This document shows, piece by piece, positions 18,156 through 26,775 of a stretch of 64,000 nt of DNA. The notes beneath the pieces are model-generated. The model did no database searches. It was not told the origin of the DNA and saw only the letters and a program-made list of their open reading frames with translations. Within the stretch, counting starts at the first letter, position 1. Every line of letters starts with the position of its first letter. A program made the translations under genes and the position numbers. The DNA is from RYN-133 sp963754285 (GTDB lineage: Bacteria > Actinomycetota > Actinomycetes > Mycobacteriales > Jatrophihabitantaceae): positions 434,001 through 498,000 of the forward strand of contig CAVWFN010000006.1 of NCBI GenBank assembly GCA_963754285.1, in the 5' to 3' direction.

Positions 18156-20255
18156 GTGGTTGTGAGGCCATCGTGGGTCGCCGCTGCCCGCACAGCGGCC
18201 GTCGCCGCGCTGTCGGCCACGGCGCTGGGCACTGTTCTGCTCGGCAGCGCATCGGCCGCACCGACCACCACGTGGGGTCCGTTCCAGCTTCCGTATCGAG
18301 CGGGAACGGTATGCACCGACGGCCGTGGCGAGGTGGCGCTCGCTTCCTGGCCCAGCGCAGCAACCCGCTCCCCCGCCTTCGCGCTGCGCGCCGTGACCGC
18401 CGGCCCGAACGGGACGCACGCCGCAAGCCCCGCGGTCGACGCGCGGGCGACGACCCCGTTCGACGGTCCGCTCGCAGCGACGCTCGCCGCGCTGCTGGCC
18501 GGACACGGCGGCTCGCGCGATCGAGCGACGGTCGCCGAGGTCGCTGGTGCGATCCTCACGCACACCGATCCGGACGCCGCGAGCCGGCGGTGCCTCGCCG
18601 AACGCAGCGACGGCATCAGCGCCGCTGCCGCGATGTGGTCGACGGCGACTCGGCTCGCCGGCCCGTACACGGTGCGACTCACAGTGCCAACCGCAAAGCT
18701 CGTCATGGGCACGGTGGCGCCACTGTCAGCCACCGTGACGTCGGCAGGCGGCGCGCCGGTCCCGGGCATCGGCGTTGCCTTCTCGACGGCCGAACCCGGC
18801 GCCCAACTCGCGCATGGCGGCGCCGTCACCGACAGCCACGGCGTCGCCGCCGACACACTGACCGTGCGTCCTGGCACCACCGCCCGCACCGTCCACATCA
18901 GCGTCCGCGCCGACGTGCCAGGAACACCCGTCACGATGACCGCGCCCGGCCGCGTCCCGCTCGTCGCGGCCGGAGCCTCGCATGCGATCGCCCGTGCCGC
19001 TCGAGTGAGCATCGACACGACCGCCGACCCGACGTTGCACACCGCCGTCGACCGGGCGCTGGTGTTACCCGGCACCGTCGTCCGGCCGACGATCTCCGTC
19101 TCGGGGATGCGCGGGCACTCGGGCACTGCGACGTTGTCGGTCACGGGACCTCTGCCGCTCGATGCGAAGCGCAGCTGCAACAGCTACGCGAACGGGGTGA
19201 CCAGATCGGCGCCGGCATCGACAGCGCTCGACTCGGCGCAGCCCACCATCGACGTCCCCGACGACGGAACGTTCGACTCCGGTCCGCTGACGCTGACCCG
19301 TCCGGGTTGTTATGTCCTGCGCAGCGCGATCGCCACCAGCGACGCGATCCCTAACGTGCATCGCCAAGGTGGCACGACTGTTGTTGCGGTCGCACCCGTG
19401 CATGTGACGGTTGCGCCGACCGGGCTCGGGGTTGCGCTCGCCGGTCCGCTCAGCGCGACTGCCTCTGTCACCGGCGCAGTGCCCGCGCACCTCACCGACG
19501 TGGCCGCAACCTTGCTCGGTCCGCGTGCATCCAACGACGGCTCGTGCAGTGGAGCGCAGTTCCCTGCGACGGGCACGGCCTTGACTGCGAGCAAGACCGC
19601 AGGCGGGCTACGTCTCGTCAGCCGAGCAGTGACGACGACCGGCTGCTACGCATTCCGCGTTCTCGGCACTGTCCAGATCCCGAGTCTCGGGTCGGTGCCG
19701 CTGGCGTGGTCCGGGCCGATCTCAGCGACGACACTCGTCCTGTCGCCGACAACAGCGGTCACCGGGTTGTCCGCCAGCGACGTCATCGCCGGCGGCAGGC
19801 TGTCGGCGAGCGTGACGGTGTCGGGAACGTGGACCCAGCCCGGCGCGCTGCGCTTGGTGCTGCGACATCTGCCGTACAACTGGCGCGGCTGCTTCGGGCG
19901 TGACTGGACGGATGCGACCACCACGTCCGGGACCGGCCCGCTGACGCCGACCGCGGGCGACGGTACCTACCGCGTACTGAGTCCGCCCGTTCCGTCCGAC
20001 GGTTGCTGGACGGTGGTTCCGGTCCTGACCTTGGGCCGCAACAGCCAGATCTCGCTCACCGACACCGCACCGATCGATCCGATGACGGCGTTCACCGCGT
20101 TGCATCCGTCGGCCAGCCCGGTCGCCGAGCAGGTGCCCTTGCGCGTCGCCGGCAGGAACGGCGGGACTCAGGTCGTCGATGCCGGTGCGGGCATGATCGT
20201 GCTGCTCGTGATGGCTGTCGGCTGGACGCTGTCGATGGCGTTGCGCGATCGCTGA
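18156..20255 (+). CDS. Surface-anchored Ig-like protein with three Cys-paired repeats
   Basis: A 699-residue exported protein. A signal peptide (to about residue 34, ASA-AP) precedes an N-terminal region with an isolated cysteine (GTVCTDGRGE) and an Ig-like domain at about 165-265. Three repeats of roughly 100 residues follow, each with one cysteine early and one in a closing PGCYVLRS, TGCYAFRV or DGCWTVVP strand. A single membrane helix (MIVLLVMAVGWTLSMAL) and basic tail end the protein. The repeats resemble those of actinobacterial thioester/VaFE-type surface adhesins, but I see no LPXTG signal and cannot confirm a thioester. It follows the transglycosylase by 44 bases, and its last 88 bases overlap the convergent TetR gene. 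The GTG start is uncertain by a few codons. Confidence 0.8.
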   Translation: MVVRPSWVAAARTAAVAALSATALGTVLLGSASAAPTTTWGPFQLPYRAGTVCTDGRGEVALASWPSAATRSPAFALRAVTAGPNGTHAASPAVDARATTPFDGPLAATLAALLAGHGGSRDRATVAEVAGAILTHTDPDAASRRCLAERSDGISAAAAMWSTATRLAGPYTVRLTVPTAKLVMGTVAPLSATVTSAGGAPVPGIGVAFSTAEPGAQLAHGGAVTDSHGVAADTLTVRPGTTARTVHISVRADVPGTPVTMTAPGRVPLVAAGASHAIARAARVSIDTTADPTLHTAVDRALVLPGTVVRPTISVSGMRGHSGTATLSVTGPLPLDAKRSCNSYANGVTRSAPASTALDSAQPTIDVPDDGTFDSGPLTLTRPGCYVLRSAIATSDAIPNVHRQGGTTVVAVAPVHVTVAPTGLGVALAGPLSATASVTGAVPAHLTDVAATLLGPRASNDGSCSGAQFPATGTALTASKTAGGLRLVSRAVTTTGCYAFRVLGTVQIPSLGSVPLAWSGPISATTLVLSPTTAVTGLSASDVIAGGRLSASVTVSGTWTQPGALRLVLRHLPYNWRGCFGRDWTDATTTSGTGPLTPTAGDGTYRVLSPPVPSDGCWTVVPVLTLGRNSQISLTDTAPIDPMTAFTALHPSASPVAEQVPLRVAGRNGGTQVVDAGAGMIVLLVMAVGWTLSMALRDR

Positions 20256-20806
20256 GCGCGGCTCATGACCAATCGGGTCGTCGCTGCGAGGCGCGCGCCC
20301 AGCTGCGCGTACTCGTAGTAGCCCATTCCGGCTTGCAGCATCGCTCCTGACCAGGCGAGCGACAGCGCGTCGAGTACGGCCGGTGTCGCCTCGTCGCCGA
20401 GCGCATCGGCGATGCGCTCGTTGATGGCGACGCCGATCTGCCTACGCAGGTGCCGCACGTCGGCGTCGCTGCCGAGCAGGGCGACGGTCGCTGCGGCAGC
20501 AAGTTCCGGCTCGTCGGTGAGCAGCTGCGCCAGATCGTCGAACACGGCGATCACCCGGTCGAGCGCAGTCGGCAGCGACACTTCGCGTCGCTCCCGCTCG
20601 CTGATGCGTCGCCAGAAGACTTCGACCACCAGATGGTTCTTCGACGCGAAGTACGTGTACGCGGTCGCTGGTGCGACTTTCGCGCGACCGGCCACGCTAC
20701 GAACGGTGAGCGTTTCGAAACCGACGGCACGCAGCTCGGCACGCGCTGCCTCGGCGACCCGGTTCACGGTCGCGACCTGCCGGGCGTTGAGGCGCCGACG
20801 GGTCAT
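20168..20806 (-). CDS. TetR family transcriptional regulator, cotranscribed with LLM oxidoreductase
   Basis: A 212-residue TetR repressor. The helix-turn-helix spans about residues 25-70 (TVRSVAGRAKVAPATAYTYF, then SKNHLVVEVF), followed by a helical ligand domain. The ATG at 20806 lies one base after the stop of the LLM gene (TGA-G-ATG), so it is translated from the same message. The promoter of that message carries a KstR-type box at 21683-21696, so this protein is a candidate autoregulator or an additional member of the steroid/lipid regulon. Its 3' end overlaps the convergent surface-protein gene by 88 bases. Confidence 0.88.
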   Translation of the reverse strand: MTRRRLNARQVATVNRVAEAARAELRAVGFETLTVRSVAGRAKVAPATAYTYFASKNHLVVEVFWRRISERERREVSLPTALDRVIAVFDDLAQLLTDEPELAAAATVALLGSDADVRHLRRQIGVAINERIADALGDEATPAVLDALSLAWSGAMLQAGMGYYEYAQLGARLAATTRLVMSRAQRSRNAIDSVQPTAITSSTIMPAPASTT

Positions 20807-20807
20807 C

Positions 20808-21671
20808 TCACTGGGCAGCGACTGCATCGAGTGGTGCCAACTTGGTGCGGAGCCGATCGAGATATCCCGCGATCTCGCTCGCGTCACGATCCGGCAGGCC
20901 GTAGACCACGTCGGTGACGCCGCCCGTCGCCCACTGCTCGAGACGATCGAGATCGGGCCGCGCGTCGAGAGCGACAACACGCGGCGCGCCGTCACGGCCG
21001 GCGTCGCGCCAGATCTCGTGCAGCCGGGCGACGCGCGCGACGACGTTCTCGTCGCGTGGCGTCGTGATCCAGCCGGAGGCATGACGTGCGATCCACTCGA
21101 ACGTCTTGTCCGTCCCGCCCGCGCCGACGAGCACCGGGACATCGCGGCGCACGGGCTTCGGGTACGCCCAGCTCGGCCCGAACTCGACGAATTCCCCGTG
21201 ATACTCGGCCTGCTCGTCACGCCACAGCGCGCGCATCGCTTCGAGGTACTCGCGCAACACCGTCCGTCGTCGGCCTGCCGGCACGTGATGGTCGGCGAGT
21301 TCGTCGGTGTTCCAACCGAACCCGCAACCCAGGCTCACCCGTCCGCCGGACAGATGGTCGAGCGTGGCGATCGTCTTCGCCAGCGTGATCGGGTCGTGTT
21401 CGACCGGCAGCGCGACTGCGGTCGACAGTTCGATGCTCGAGGTCTGCGCGGCCGCCATCGCCAGAGCGACCCACGGGTCGAGGGTGCGCAGGTAGCGGTC
21501 GTCAGGCAACGACGCGTCGCCGGTGCCGGGGTGCGGTGCATCGCGCCGGACCGGGATGTGGGTGTGTTCGGGAACGTAGAACGTGTCGAAACCGTGCTCC
21601 TCGGCGGCCTTCGCCGCCGCGGCAGGGGTGATGCCTCGGTCGCTGGTGAACAGCACGATGCCGAACCGCAT
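20808..21671 (-). CDS. LLM class F420-dependent oxidoreductase (TIGR03619 / Rv3520c-like)
   Basis: A 287-residue luciferase-like oxidoreductase. The opening GIVLFTSDRGITPA, YVPEHTHIPV, LGCGFGWNTDEL and PVLVGAGGTDKTFEW are typical of the subgroup that includes mycobacterial Rv3520c, a member of the cholesterol-catabolism regulon. It probably uses F420 for a hydride transfer on a lipid or steroid intermediate. A KstR-consensus palindrome lies 12 bases before its ATG, so expression should be repressed unless inducer is present. It is followed immediately by a TetR gene. Confidence 0.9.
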   Translation of the reverse strand: MRFGIVLFTSDRGITPAAAAKAAEEHGFDTFYVPEHTHIPVRRDAPHPGTGDASLPDDRYLRTLDPWVALAMAAAQTSSIELSTAVALPVEHDPITLAKTIATLDHLSGGRVSLGCGFGWNTDELADHHVPAGRRRTVLREYLEAMRALWRDEQAEYHGEFVEFGPSWAYPKPVRRDVPVLVGAGGTDKTFEWIARHASGWITTPRDENVVARVARLHEIWRDAGRDGAPRVVALDARPDLDRLEQWATGGVTDVVYGLPDRDASEIAGYLDRLRTKLAPLDAVAAQ

Positions 21672-21681
21672 GACAACGAGA

Positions 21682-21697
21682 CTAGAACGTGTTCCAG
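21682..21697. promoter_or_regulatory. KstR-type operator in front of the LLM-TetR genes
   Basis: CTAGAACGTGTTCCAG is a 16 bp palindrome with one mismatched pair. Its core TAGAACGTGTTCCA (21683-21696) fits the published KstR consensus TNNAACNNGTTNNA exactly. It sits 12 bases upstream of the LLM start, where a bound repressor would block the promoter. A second exact match lies upstream of yrbEA at 31845-31858. Confidence 0.7.
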
Positions 21698-21734
21698 ACA
21701 GGTGTCCAGTTGGCGTCAGCGCCGCGGCGCAGGC

Positions 21735-22472
21735 TCAGATCGGGGTCAGGTTCGACACCAGCCACTTGCCGTCGGTGAGGGTCATCACGACGCGCACCCG
21801 GCTCCCGTCGACGCGCGCTCCCTTGGTGTTCTTGCTCGTCGTCGTCTGATCCAGCATGACGAGCACGTCCACCGAGTCGGAGTGCGCGTCGATGACGCCG
21901 ACCGACTTGACCTGCGCAGTCGTGACGATCTTCTGCTTCGCCGCCGCGGGCGCGATGACACGGGTGATCAGTTGGGTGAAGTCCTTCTTGAACTGACCGG
22001 TCGCGTTGTCAGGAGCGCTCGCAACGTAATCGGCGATGTCGGTGTACTTGTACGAGAGCATCGCCGGAATGCGTTGTCGCGCACTCGTCAGAGCAGCAGG
22101 TTGAGCCCCGTTGATCGGATACCAGCTGTCAACTGTCGCCGCGCTGTTACTGCCCGAGCGTTCGACCCATAACCACACATTTGCTGCGGCGAAGGCGACG
22201 ACCAGGGCGGCTGCAGCGAGCAACGCCGCGCTGGGCATGCGACGGCCGGACTTCGTGGCGGTACTCGGCGCCGGCTCGGTGTCGACCGCAGCGGCGGGGA
22301 CGTGCGCCTCGGGCGCCGGGTCGGCGACCGCTTCGGTCGTCGGCTCGGCGCGCGTCGGGTAGGGACGTGGACGCGGACGCGGCCGATCCGCCGAACGCTG
22401 CGGTGCGTCGGTGGGTTCGCTCGCGTCGTCGCTGCTCATGTCTCCTGCGGTCTCGTCGCTTGTCCGTGTCAT
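21735..22472 (-). CDS. Mce-associated membrane protein (first of two, distal)
   Basis: A 245-residue protein with a long Pro/Arg/Ala-rich cytosolic N-terminus (about 1-78), one membrane helix (ALLAAAALVVAFAAANVWLWV, about 82-102) and an extracellular domain ending KWLVSNLTPI, the pattern of Mas-type proteins encoded at the end of mce operons. Such proteins are thought to stabilise the Mce transport complex. It follows the other Mce-associated gene by four bases and is the last gene of the operon. Confidence 0.85.
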   Translation of the reverse strand: MTRTSDETAGDMSSDDASEPTDAPQRSADRPRPRPRPYPTRAEPTTEAVADPAPEAHVPAAAVDTEPAPSTATKSGRRMPSAALLAAAALVVAFAAANVWLWVERSGSNSAATVDSWYPINGAQPAALTSARQRIPAMLSYKYTDIADYVASAPDNATGQFKKDFTQLITRVIAPAAAKQKIVTTAQVKSVGVIDAHSDSVDVLVMLDQTTTSKNTKGARVDGSRVRVVMTLTDGKWLVSNLTPI

Positions 22473-22476
22473 CAGG

Positions 22477-23010
22477 TCACACCACGAACGTCAATCCGGA
22501 AACCAACCACCGGTTGCCGATCTTCACGACGGTGACGGTCAGCCGGTAGTTGCGTGGTTCACCCTTGGGCGATGCCTTGTTCTTGACCGTCGCCTTGGCG
22601 GCGATGCCGACAACCGCGTTGTTGCCGGTCATGCTCACGAGCGCAGCGGCGACGACCGATCCGCTCGAAGTCACTCGGCCGGCAGTCAGGGCCGTCTGGA
22701 AGCTCTTCGCCTGCTTTTCCAACTGGTCATGGAACGATGCGGTCGAACCATCCAGAAGGCGCTTGAGATCGGCAGCCGCCGATGCGTGCTGCACCGTCAG
22801 CAACGTGACAACCTCGTTCGATGCCGCTCCCATTGCGGCGACGACCGCGGCCGGCCGCGTGTCGGCGGCTTGCCCGAGATCTCGTTGATGACGAAGCGAG
22901 ATGGTTTGCAGCAGCGCCAGCACGGCGAGGCCGACGAGCACCACGGCGAGCGCCGCGACAGCGACTGTGCGGGTCAGCGACCGACCGGTTGCAGCAGGAG
23001 ATCCCGCCAT
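22477..23010 (-). CDS. Mce-associated membrane protein (proximal)
   Basis: A 177-residue protein with one N-terminal membrane helix (about 14-36) and an extracellular domain closing with NRWLVSGLTFVV, parallel to the KWLVSNLTPI end of its neighbour; the two are probably paralogues. ATG at 23010 has AAGGAG upstream and lies 37 bases inside the 3' end of mceF, in another frame. It probably acts as an accessory subunit of the Mce complex. Confidence 0.85.
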   Translation of the reverse strand: MAGSPAATGRSLTRTVAVAALAVVLVGLAVLALLQTISLRHQRDLGQAADTRPAAVVAAMGAASNEVVTLLTVQHASAAADLKRLLDGSTASFHDQLEKQAKSFQTALTAGRVTSSGSVVAAALVSMTGNNAVVGIAAKATVKNKASPKGEPRNYRLTVTVVKIGNRWLVSGLTFVV

Positions 23011-24317
23011 GACCGCTCCTTTCCGCCACCGCTGGATGCATTGCTCACGACGAGCAAGGTGCCGTCGGGCATGAACAGCTTTCCAGTCCCCGGCTGATAG
23101 GCCGCCGACCGGTTCGTGCCGGTCGGGGGCGGCGTGGTGCCGGTGCCGGGCTCGGGCTTGCCGAGACAGGCCGCTGGGGTCGCGGCGCGAACACCAGGAT
23201 TGTTCTCGCACGGCAGGTTGCGCGTGCCGCGCACGCTGCGCGGATCGCTGTGGCTCACCTTGCAGTACAAGCCGGACGGGGTGTTGACCGGATTGGTCTT
23301 TGCCGGATTACGCCGCTTGTCCGGCGGCAGGAAGCCCGTGATGCACTCCGGCGGATCGTCGACGTTCAGGTGGAAGTACAGCGGGATGTAACCGGTCCGT
23401 GCAGTGGGCTGCGCGAACGCGATGAGATCCGCGACGAGGGCGGGATAGATCGTCAGCACCTGCTTGAGTGAGGGCACGTAGACGTTCATCACCTGGAACG
23501 TCGATGTCAGGTTGGCCATGAGCATGTTCAACGACGGCGTGAGGTCGTTCTCGAGCCCGACGACCTGACCGGACGCCGCCGGCAGGGTGTGCAACAACCG
23601 GACGATGTCGCGGTTGCTCATCACCAGCTGCTTGGCGAACCCGGCGAGATCGTTGACGGTCGAGGCGGTGTTGCCCGCCAACGCCTGCTGCGTGCGCAGG
23701 AACGGGCCGAAGTCGCTCAACAGGTCCTTCGTCGGCCCGAGGTTCGCCTCGGCACTGTTGAGCAACAACGACGTCGAATCGATGAGTCGCTCGAGATCCG
23801 GGCCGGAGTTGCCGAATCCGCGGGCTATGTCTTGTAGCGCGCGTGACATCGGCCCTTTCGGGATCGATCGGATCAGCGTGTCGAGGCGGTCGAGCAACTC
23901 CGATGTCGGCTGCAGCCCGACAGTGTCGCGGCGCGGGATCGTCGACCCGTCGTGCAGGTCGGGGCCTTGCGCCGACCGTGGCACGAGGTCGACGTACTGC
24001 TCGCCGATGGCGGACGTGCTGTGGATCGTCGCGACGAGGTTTGCCGGGATGGCCGTGCCGTCGTCGATGTTGAGCTGAACCGTGGTGCCGTTGGGTTGCA
24101 GCGTGATTGAGCCGACCTTGCCGACCTGCGCTCCGCGATAGGTGACGAGCGCGTTGGAGTACAGGCCGGACGAGTCGGCGAAGTCGGCGGTCACGGTGTA
24201 CTGCTCGAAGCCGAGCAGCTGTGGCAGATGGATGTAGAACAGCGACGTGACCGCGAGGACGACCACGCTGACGGCGACGAAGATCACCAGTCGGATTCGG
24301 GTGGCACGGGTGAGCAT
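22974..24317 (-). CDS. mceF: Mce family protein, position F
   Basis: Sixth Mce subunit, 447 residues. One N-terminal membrane helix (LVIFVAVSVVVLAVTSLFY) leads into the MlaD/MCE domain (YTVTADFADSSGLYSNALVTYRG, about 40-115), which forms part of the periplasmic lipid channel, followed by the long helical Mce region and a Cys- and Pro-rich tail. Its ATG overlaps the mceE stop by one base (TGATG). The tail after about residue 330 is longer than the helical core needs and may contact the cell envelope. Confidence 0.92.
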   Translation of the reverse strand: MLTRATRIRLVIFVAVSVVVLAVTSLFYIHLPQLLGFEQYTVTADFADSSGLYSNALVTYRGAQVGKVGSITLQPNGTTVQLNIDDGTAIPANLVATIHSTSAIGEQYVDLVPRSAQGPDLHDGSTIPRRDTVGLQPTSELLDRLDTLIRSIPKGPMSRALQDIARGFGNSGPDLERLIDSTSLLLNSAEANLGPTKDLLSDFGPFLRTQQALAGNTASTVNDLAGFAKQLVMSNRDIVRLLHTLPAASGQVVGLENDLTPSLNMLMANLTSTFQVMNVYVPSLKQVLTIYPALVADLIAFAQPTARTGYIPLYFHLNVDDPPECITGFLPPDKRRNPAKTNPVNTPSGLYCKVSHSDPRSVRGTRNLPCENNPGVRAATPAACLGKPEPGTGTTPPPTGTNRSAAYQPGTGKLFMPDGTLLVVSNASSGGGKERSWRDLLLQPVGR

Positions 24318-25570
24318 CAGCAACCGCCCACGAGGATCGCGACGACCGGACATGACGACGTGCCCGGCGACGGCGACTTCTTGCCACCGGGCAGCAGGCT
24401 GCCGGTCGGCAGGGGCACGGGCACGCTGATGCTCGGGTTCGGGACGGGCACTGTCGGGGTAGGCGCCGGCCCGCCGTTCTTCGTCGACTGCTTCGTGCCG
24501 AGCGGCGCCGTCAGCGGGTTGCGCGCCTGGATGACCGTGTCCTTCGTCGGTTGCCCGACGAGCGGCAGCTGCGCGAGGAAGTCGCGGCGGATCGACGACA
24601 CCGACAGGTCGAGCAACTCGAAAAGGTTCATGTAGTCGCCCTTCACCGCCTTGAACAAGGTGGTGATGGGGAACGGGAAGCTGACGAGCAGCGGCAGCGA
24701 CTTCGGGATTGCGGAGCCTGCTTCGGCCAGCTTGGCGAGCACCGGCTTCACGAGTGCGAGGTCGGAGGCGAGCGGGCCACGGTCGCGGTTCAGGATCGTC
24801 GTCGCGACCTCGCCGAGCCGGTTGAGCGCAGAGAGCGCGGTGGTGAGCTTGGTCTTGTCGCGGTTCAACAGTGCAACCGCGGGAGTGATGTGGGTCAGCG
24901 CGCGGGCGACGATGTCGCGGTGCTGGGCGAGCTCGCCGGCGAGCCGGTTGAGCGAGGCGGTCGCGTCGAGCAACTCCTGCTTCTGCTGGTTGAGTCCGCC
25001 GACGAATCCGCTGAGCCGATGCAACAGGTCGCGTGCCGTCCCGACCCGGCCGTCGAGCGCCTTGTTCACCTCGGTGGTGATCGTGTGCAGTTGCGCCAGG
25101 CCGCCGTTGTTGAGCAGCAACGACACGGCAGCGAGCACGTCCTCGGTCTGCGGGTACTGCTGAGTCTGTTTGATCGGGATGACCGCGTTGGCGGCGAGCT
25201 TGCCCCGCGCGTCGTTCGGCGTCGAGATCTGCACGAACTCGGCGCCGAGCAGGCTCTTCTGCCCGATGGACACCTCGACGTTGGACGGAAGCGGGACGGA
25301 TTTGAGCAGGCTGATTTTCACCAACGCGTGCCAGGTGTTGTGCTCGAGATCGATCGACCGCACCGTCCCGATGCGCACGTTCTGGTACTGCACCTCGGAG
25401 TTGGGGACGAGGTTGTCGGCCCCGGCGAACACCGCCGTGACGCTGTAGCCGTCGTCGCCGGTGGCGACCCCGCCGGGCAGCGTTGCCGTGCGCGGGTCGA
25501 GGTTGCACGCCGACAGCGTGAGGCCGGCGGCCGCGACGACGGCTGCCAGCACGGTCCGGTGCCGGATCAC
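24317..25570 (-). CDS. mceE: Mce family lipoprotein, position E
   Basis: Fifth Mce subunit, 417 residues. The GTG start at 25570 overlaps the mceD stop by one base and opens a lipoprotein signal peptide with lipobox LSAC (Cys about residue 22), as in mycobacterial LprK/LprN. The MCE domain (YSVTAVFAGADNLVPNSEVQYQ, about 42-115) is followed by the helical region and a Pro-rich tail (PTPTVPVPNPSISVPVPLP). It is the only lipidated subunit here, consistent with the E position in known mce operons. Confidence 0.92.
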   Translation of the reverse strand: MIRHRTVLAAVVAAAGLTLSACNLDPRTATLPGGVATGDDGYSVTAVFAGADNLVPNSEVQYQNVRIGTVRSIDLEHNTWHALVKISLLKSVPLPSNVEVSIGQKSLLGAEFVQISTPNDARGKLAANAVIPIKQTQQYPQTEDVLAAVSLLLNNGGLAQLHTITTEVNKALDGRVGTARDLLHRLSGFVGGLNQQKQELLDATASLNRLAGELAQHRDIVARALTHITPAVALLNRDKTKLTTALSALNRLGEVATTILNRDRGPLASDLALVKPVLAKLAEAGSAIPKSLPLLVSFPFPITTLFKAVKGDYMNLFELLDLSVSSIRRDFLAQLPLVGQPTKDTVIQARNPLTAPLGTKQSTKNGGPAPTPTVPVPNPSISVPVPLPTGSLLPGGKKSPSPGTSSCPVVAILVGGC

Positions 25571-26775
25571 TACCCACCGCCCGGGAGTAGCAGACCGATG
25601 AGCCCTTGCTGGGTCTTGGTGATCGGCTCCAGTTGCTTCTTCAAGTTCGCGGCGCGCGTCTTCGTGGCGGACGCCGCGGCCTTGCGAATGTTCTGTTCGA
25701 CCTTGGCAGGCAGCTTGGTCAGCCCGATCTGCTTCACCAGCGGCTGCAGCAGCTTCACGCAGTCGGAGACGACCCCACCGGTCGCGATCACCTGCCGGCA
25801 CACGAGTTGCGCCACGTTGTCGAAGTTGCCGATCGCGAGAGTGCCTGTCGCCGCGTGGTAACGCGGGTCGATGATGTTGTAGAAGTTGCTCAGCGCGGTC
25901 GGCGCTACGTGAAGCAGCAGCTGCAGCTGGTACTGCTTCTGGTTCAGGATGTGCGTCAGGGACGCGAGCGATTGGACTCCGTGTTTGACCGCGCCCCGGT
26001 TGTTGCGCAGGAACGAGTCGACGGCCGACATCGCGCTGTCGAGTTCGCTGAGCGCCACCGCGAGGTTCGACTTGTTCTGATTGAGCAGACCGGCCACGCC
26101 CGTCAGTTGCCCCGAGAAAGCCCGCACTGCGCCATCGCTGCGATCGAGAGCGGCAATGAACACCTGCAGATTGCGCACCGTCGCGAACAGGTCACCGCGG
26201 CTGTTCGCGAGCGTTGCCGAGGCAGTCGACAGATCGTGCAGCATCGAGTGCAGCTCGGTGGCACTGCCGGTGAGGTTGTTGTCGACCGTCCCGATGACGC
26301 CGCCGAGCGCGCCCTTGCCGTTCACACCCTTCTGACCGAGGCTGGTCGCCAACCTCGTGAGCTGCGCCTTGACGTCGTCCCATTCGAGTGGCACTGCGGT
26401 TCGCGTCAGCGGGATCACTGCGCCGCTGATCATCTTCGGCCCTGACGTGTACGCGGGCACGAGTTGCACGAAGCGTCCGCTGACGAGGTCCGGCGCGACG
26501 ATGGCAGCCTGGGCATTCGCCGGAATGTCGATCCCCTGGTCAACGGTCATCGTGACGCGAACGCCGGTGGGCTGGGGCGTGATCGAGTCGATCGAGCCCA
26601 CCTTGATCCCGAGCACCCGGACGTCGTCACCGGAGTACAGACCGGTGCTGCGCGTGAAGTAGGCCGTGACTTTCGTGCCCGACTCACTGCCGAAGAAGAA
26701 CTTGGCGCCGACGAACGCGACCGCGGCGAGCAGCACGATCGCAACGACCAGCCGCGTGAGCTTCCCGCGCTTCAT
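25570..26775 (-). CDS. mceD: Mce family protein, position D
   Basis: Fourth Mce subunit, 401 residues: N-terminal membrane helix (LVVAIVLLAAVAFVGAKFFF), MCE domain (TKVTAYFTRSTGLYSGDDVRV, about 35-110, with VDQGIDIPANAQAAI), then long helices and a basic C-terminal segment ending LIGLLLPGGG. ATG overlaps the mceC stop in an ATGA junction. It would form one layer of the hexameric lipid-conducting tube. Confidence 0.92.
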   Translation of the reverse strand: MKRGKLTRLVVAIVLLAAVAFVGAKFFFGSESGTKVTAYFTRSTGLYSGDDVRVLGIKVGSIDSITPQPTGVRVTMTVDQGIDIPANAQAAIVAPDLVSGRFVQLVPAYTSGPKMISGAVIPLTRTAVPLEWDDVKAQLTRLATSLGQKGVNGKGALGGVIGTVDNNLTGSATELHSMLHDLSTASATLANSRGDLFATVRNLQVFIAALDRSDGAVRAFSGQLTGVAGLLNQNKSNLAVALSELDSAMSAVDSFLRNNRGAVKHGVQSLASLTHILNQKQYQLQLLLHVAPTALSNFYNIIDPRYHAATGTLAIGNFDNVAQLVCRQVIATGGVVSDCVKLLQPLVKQIGLTKLPAKVEQNIRKAAASATKTRAANLKKQLEPITKTQQGLIGLLLPGGG

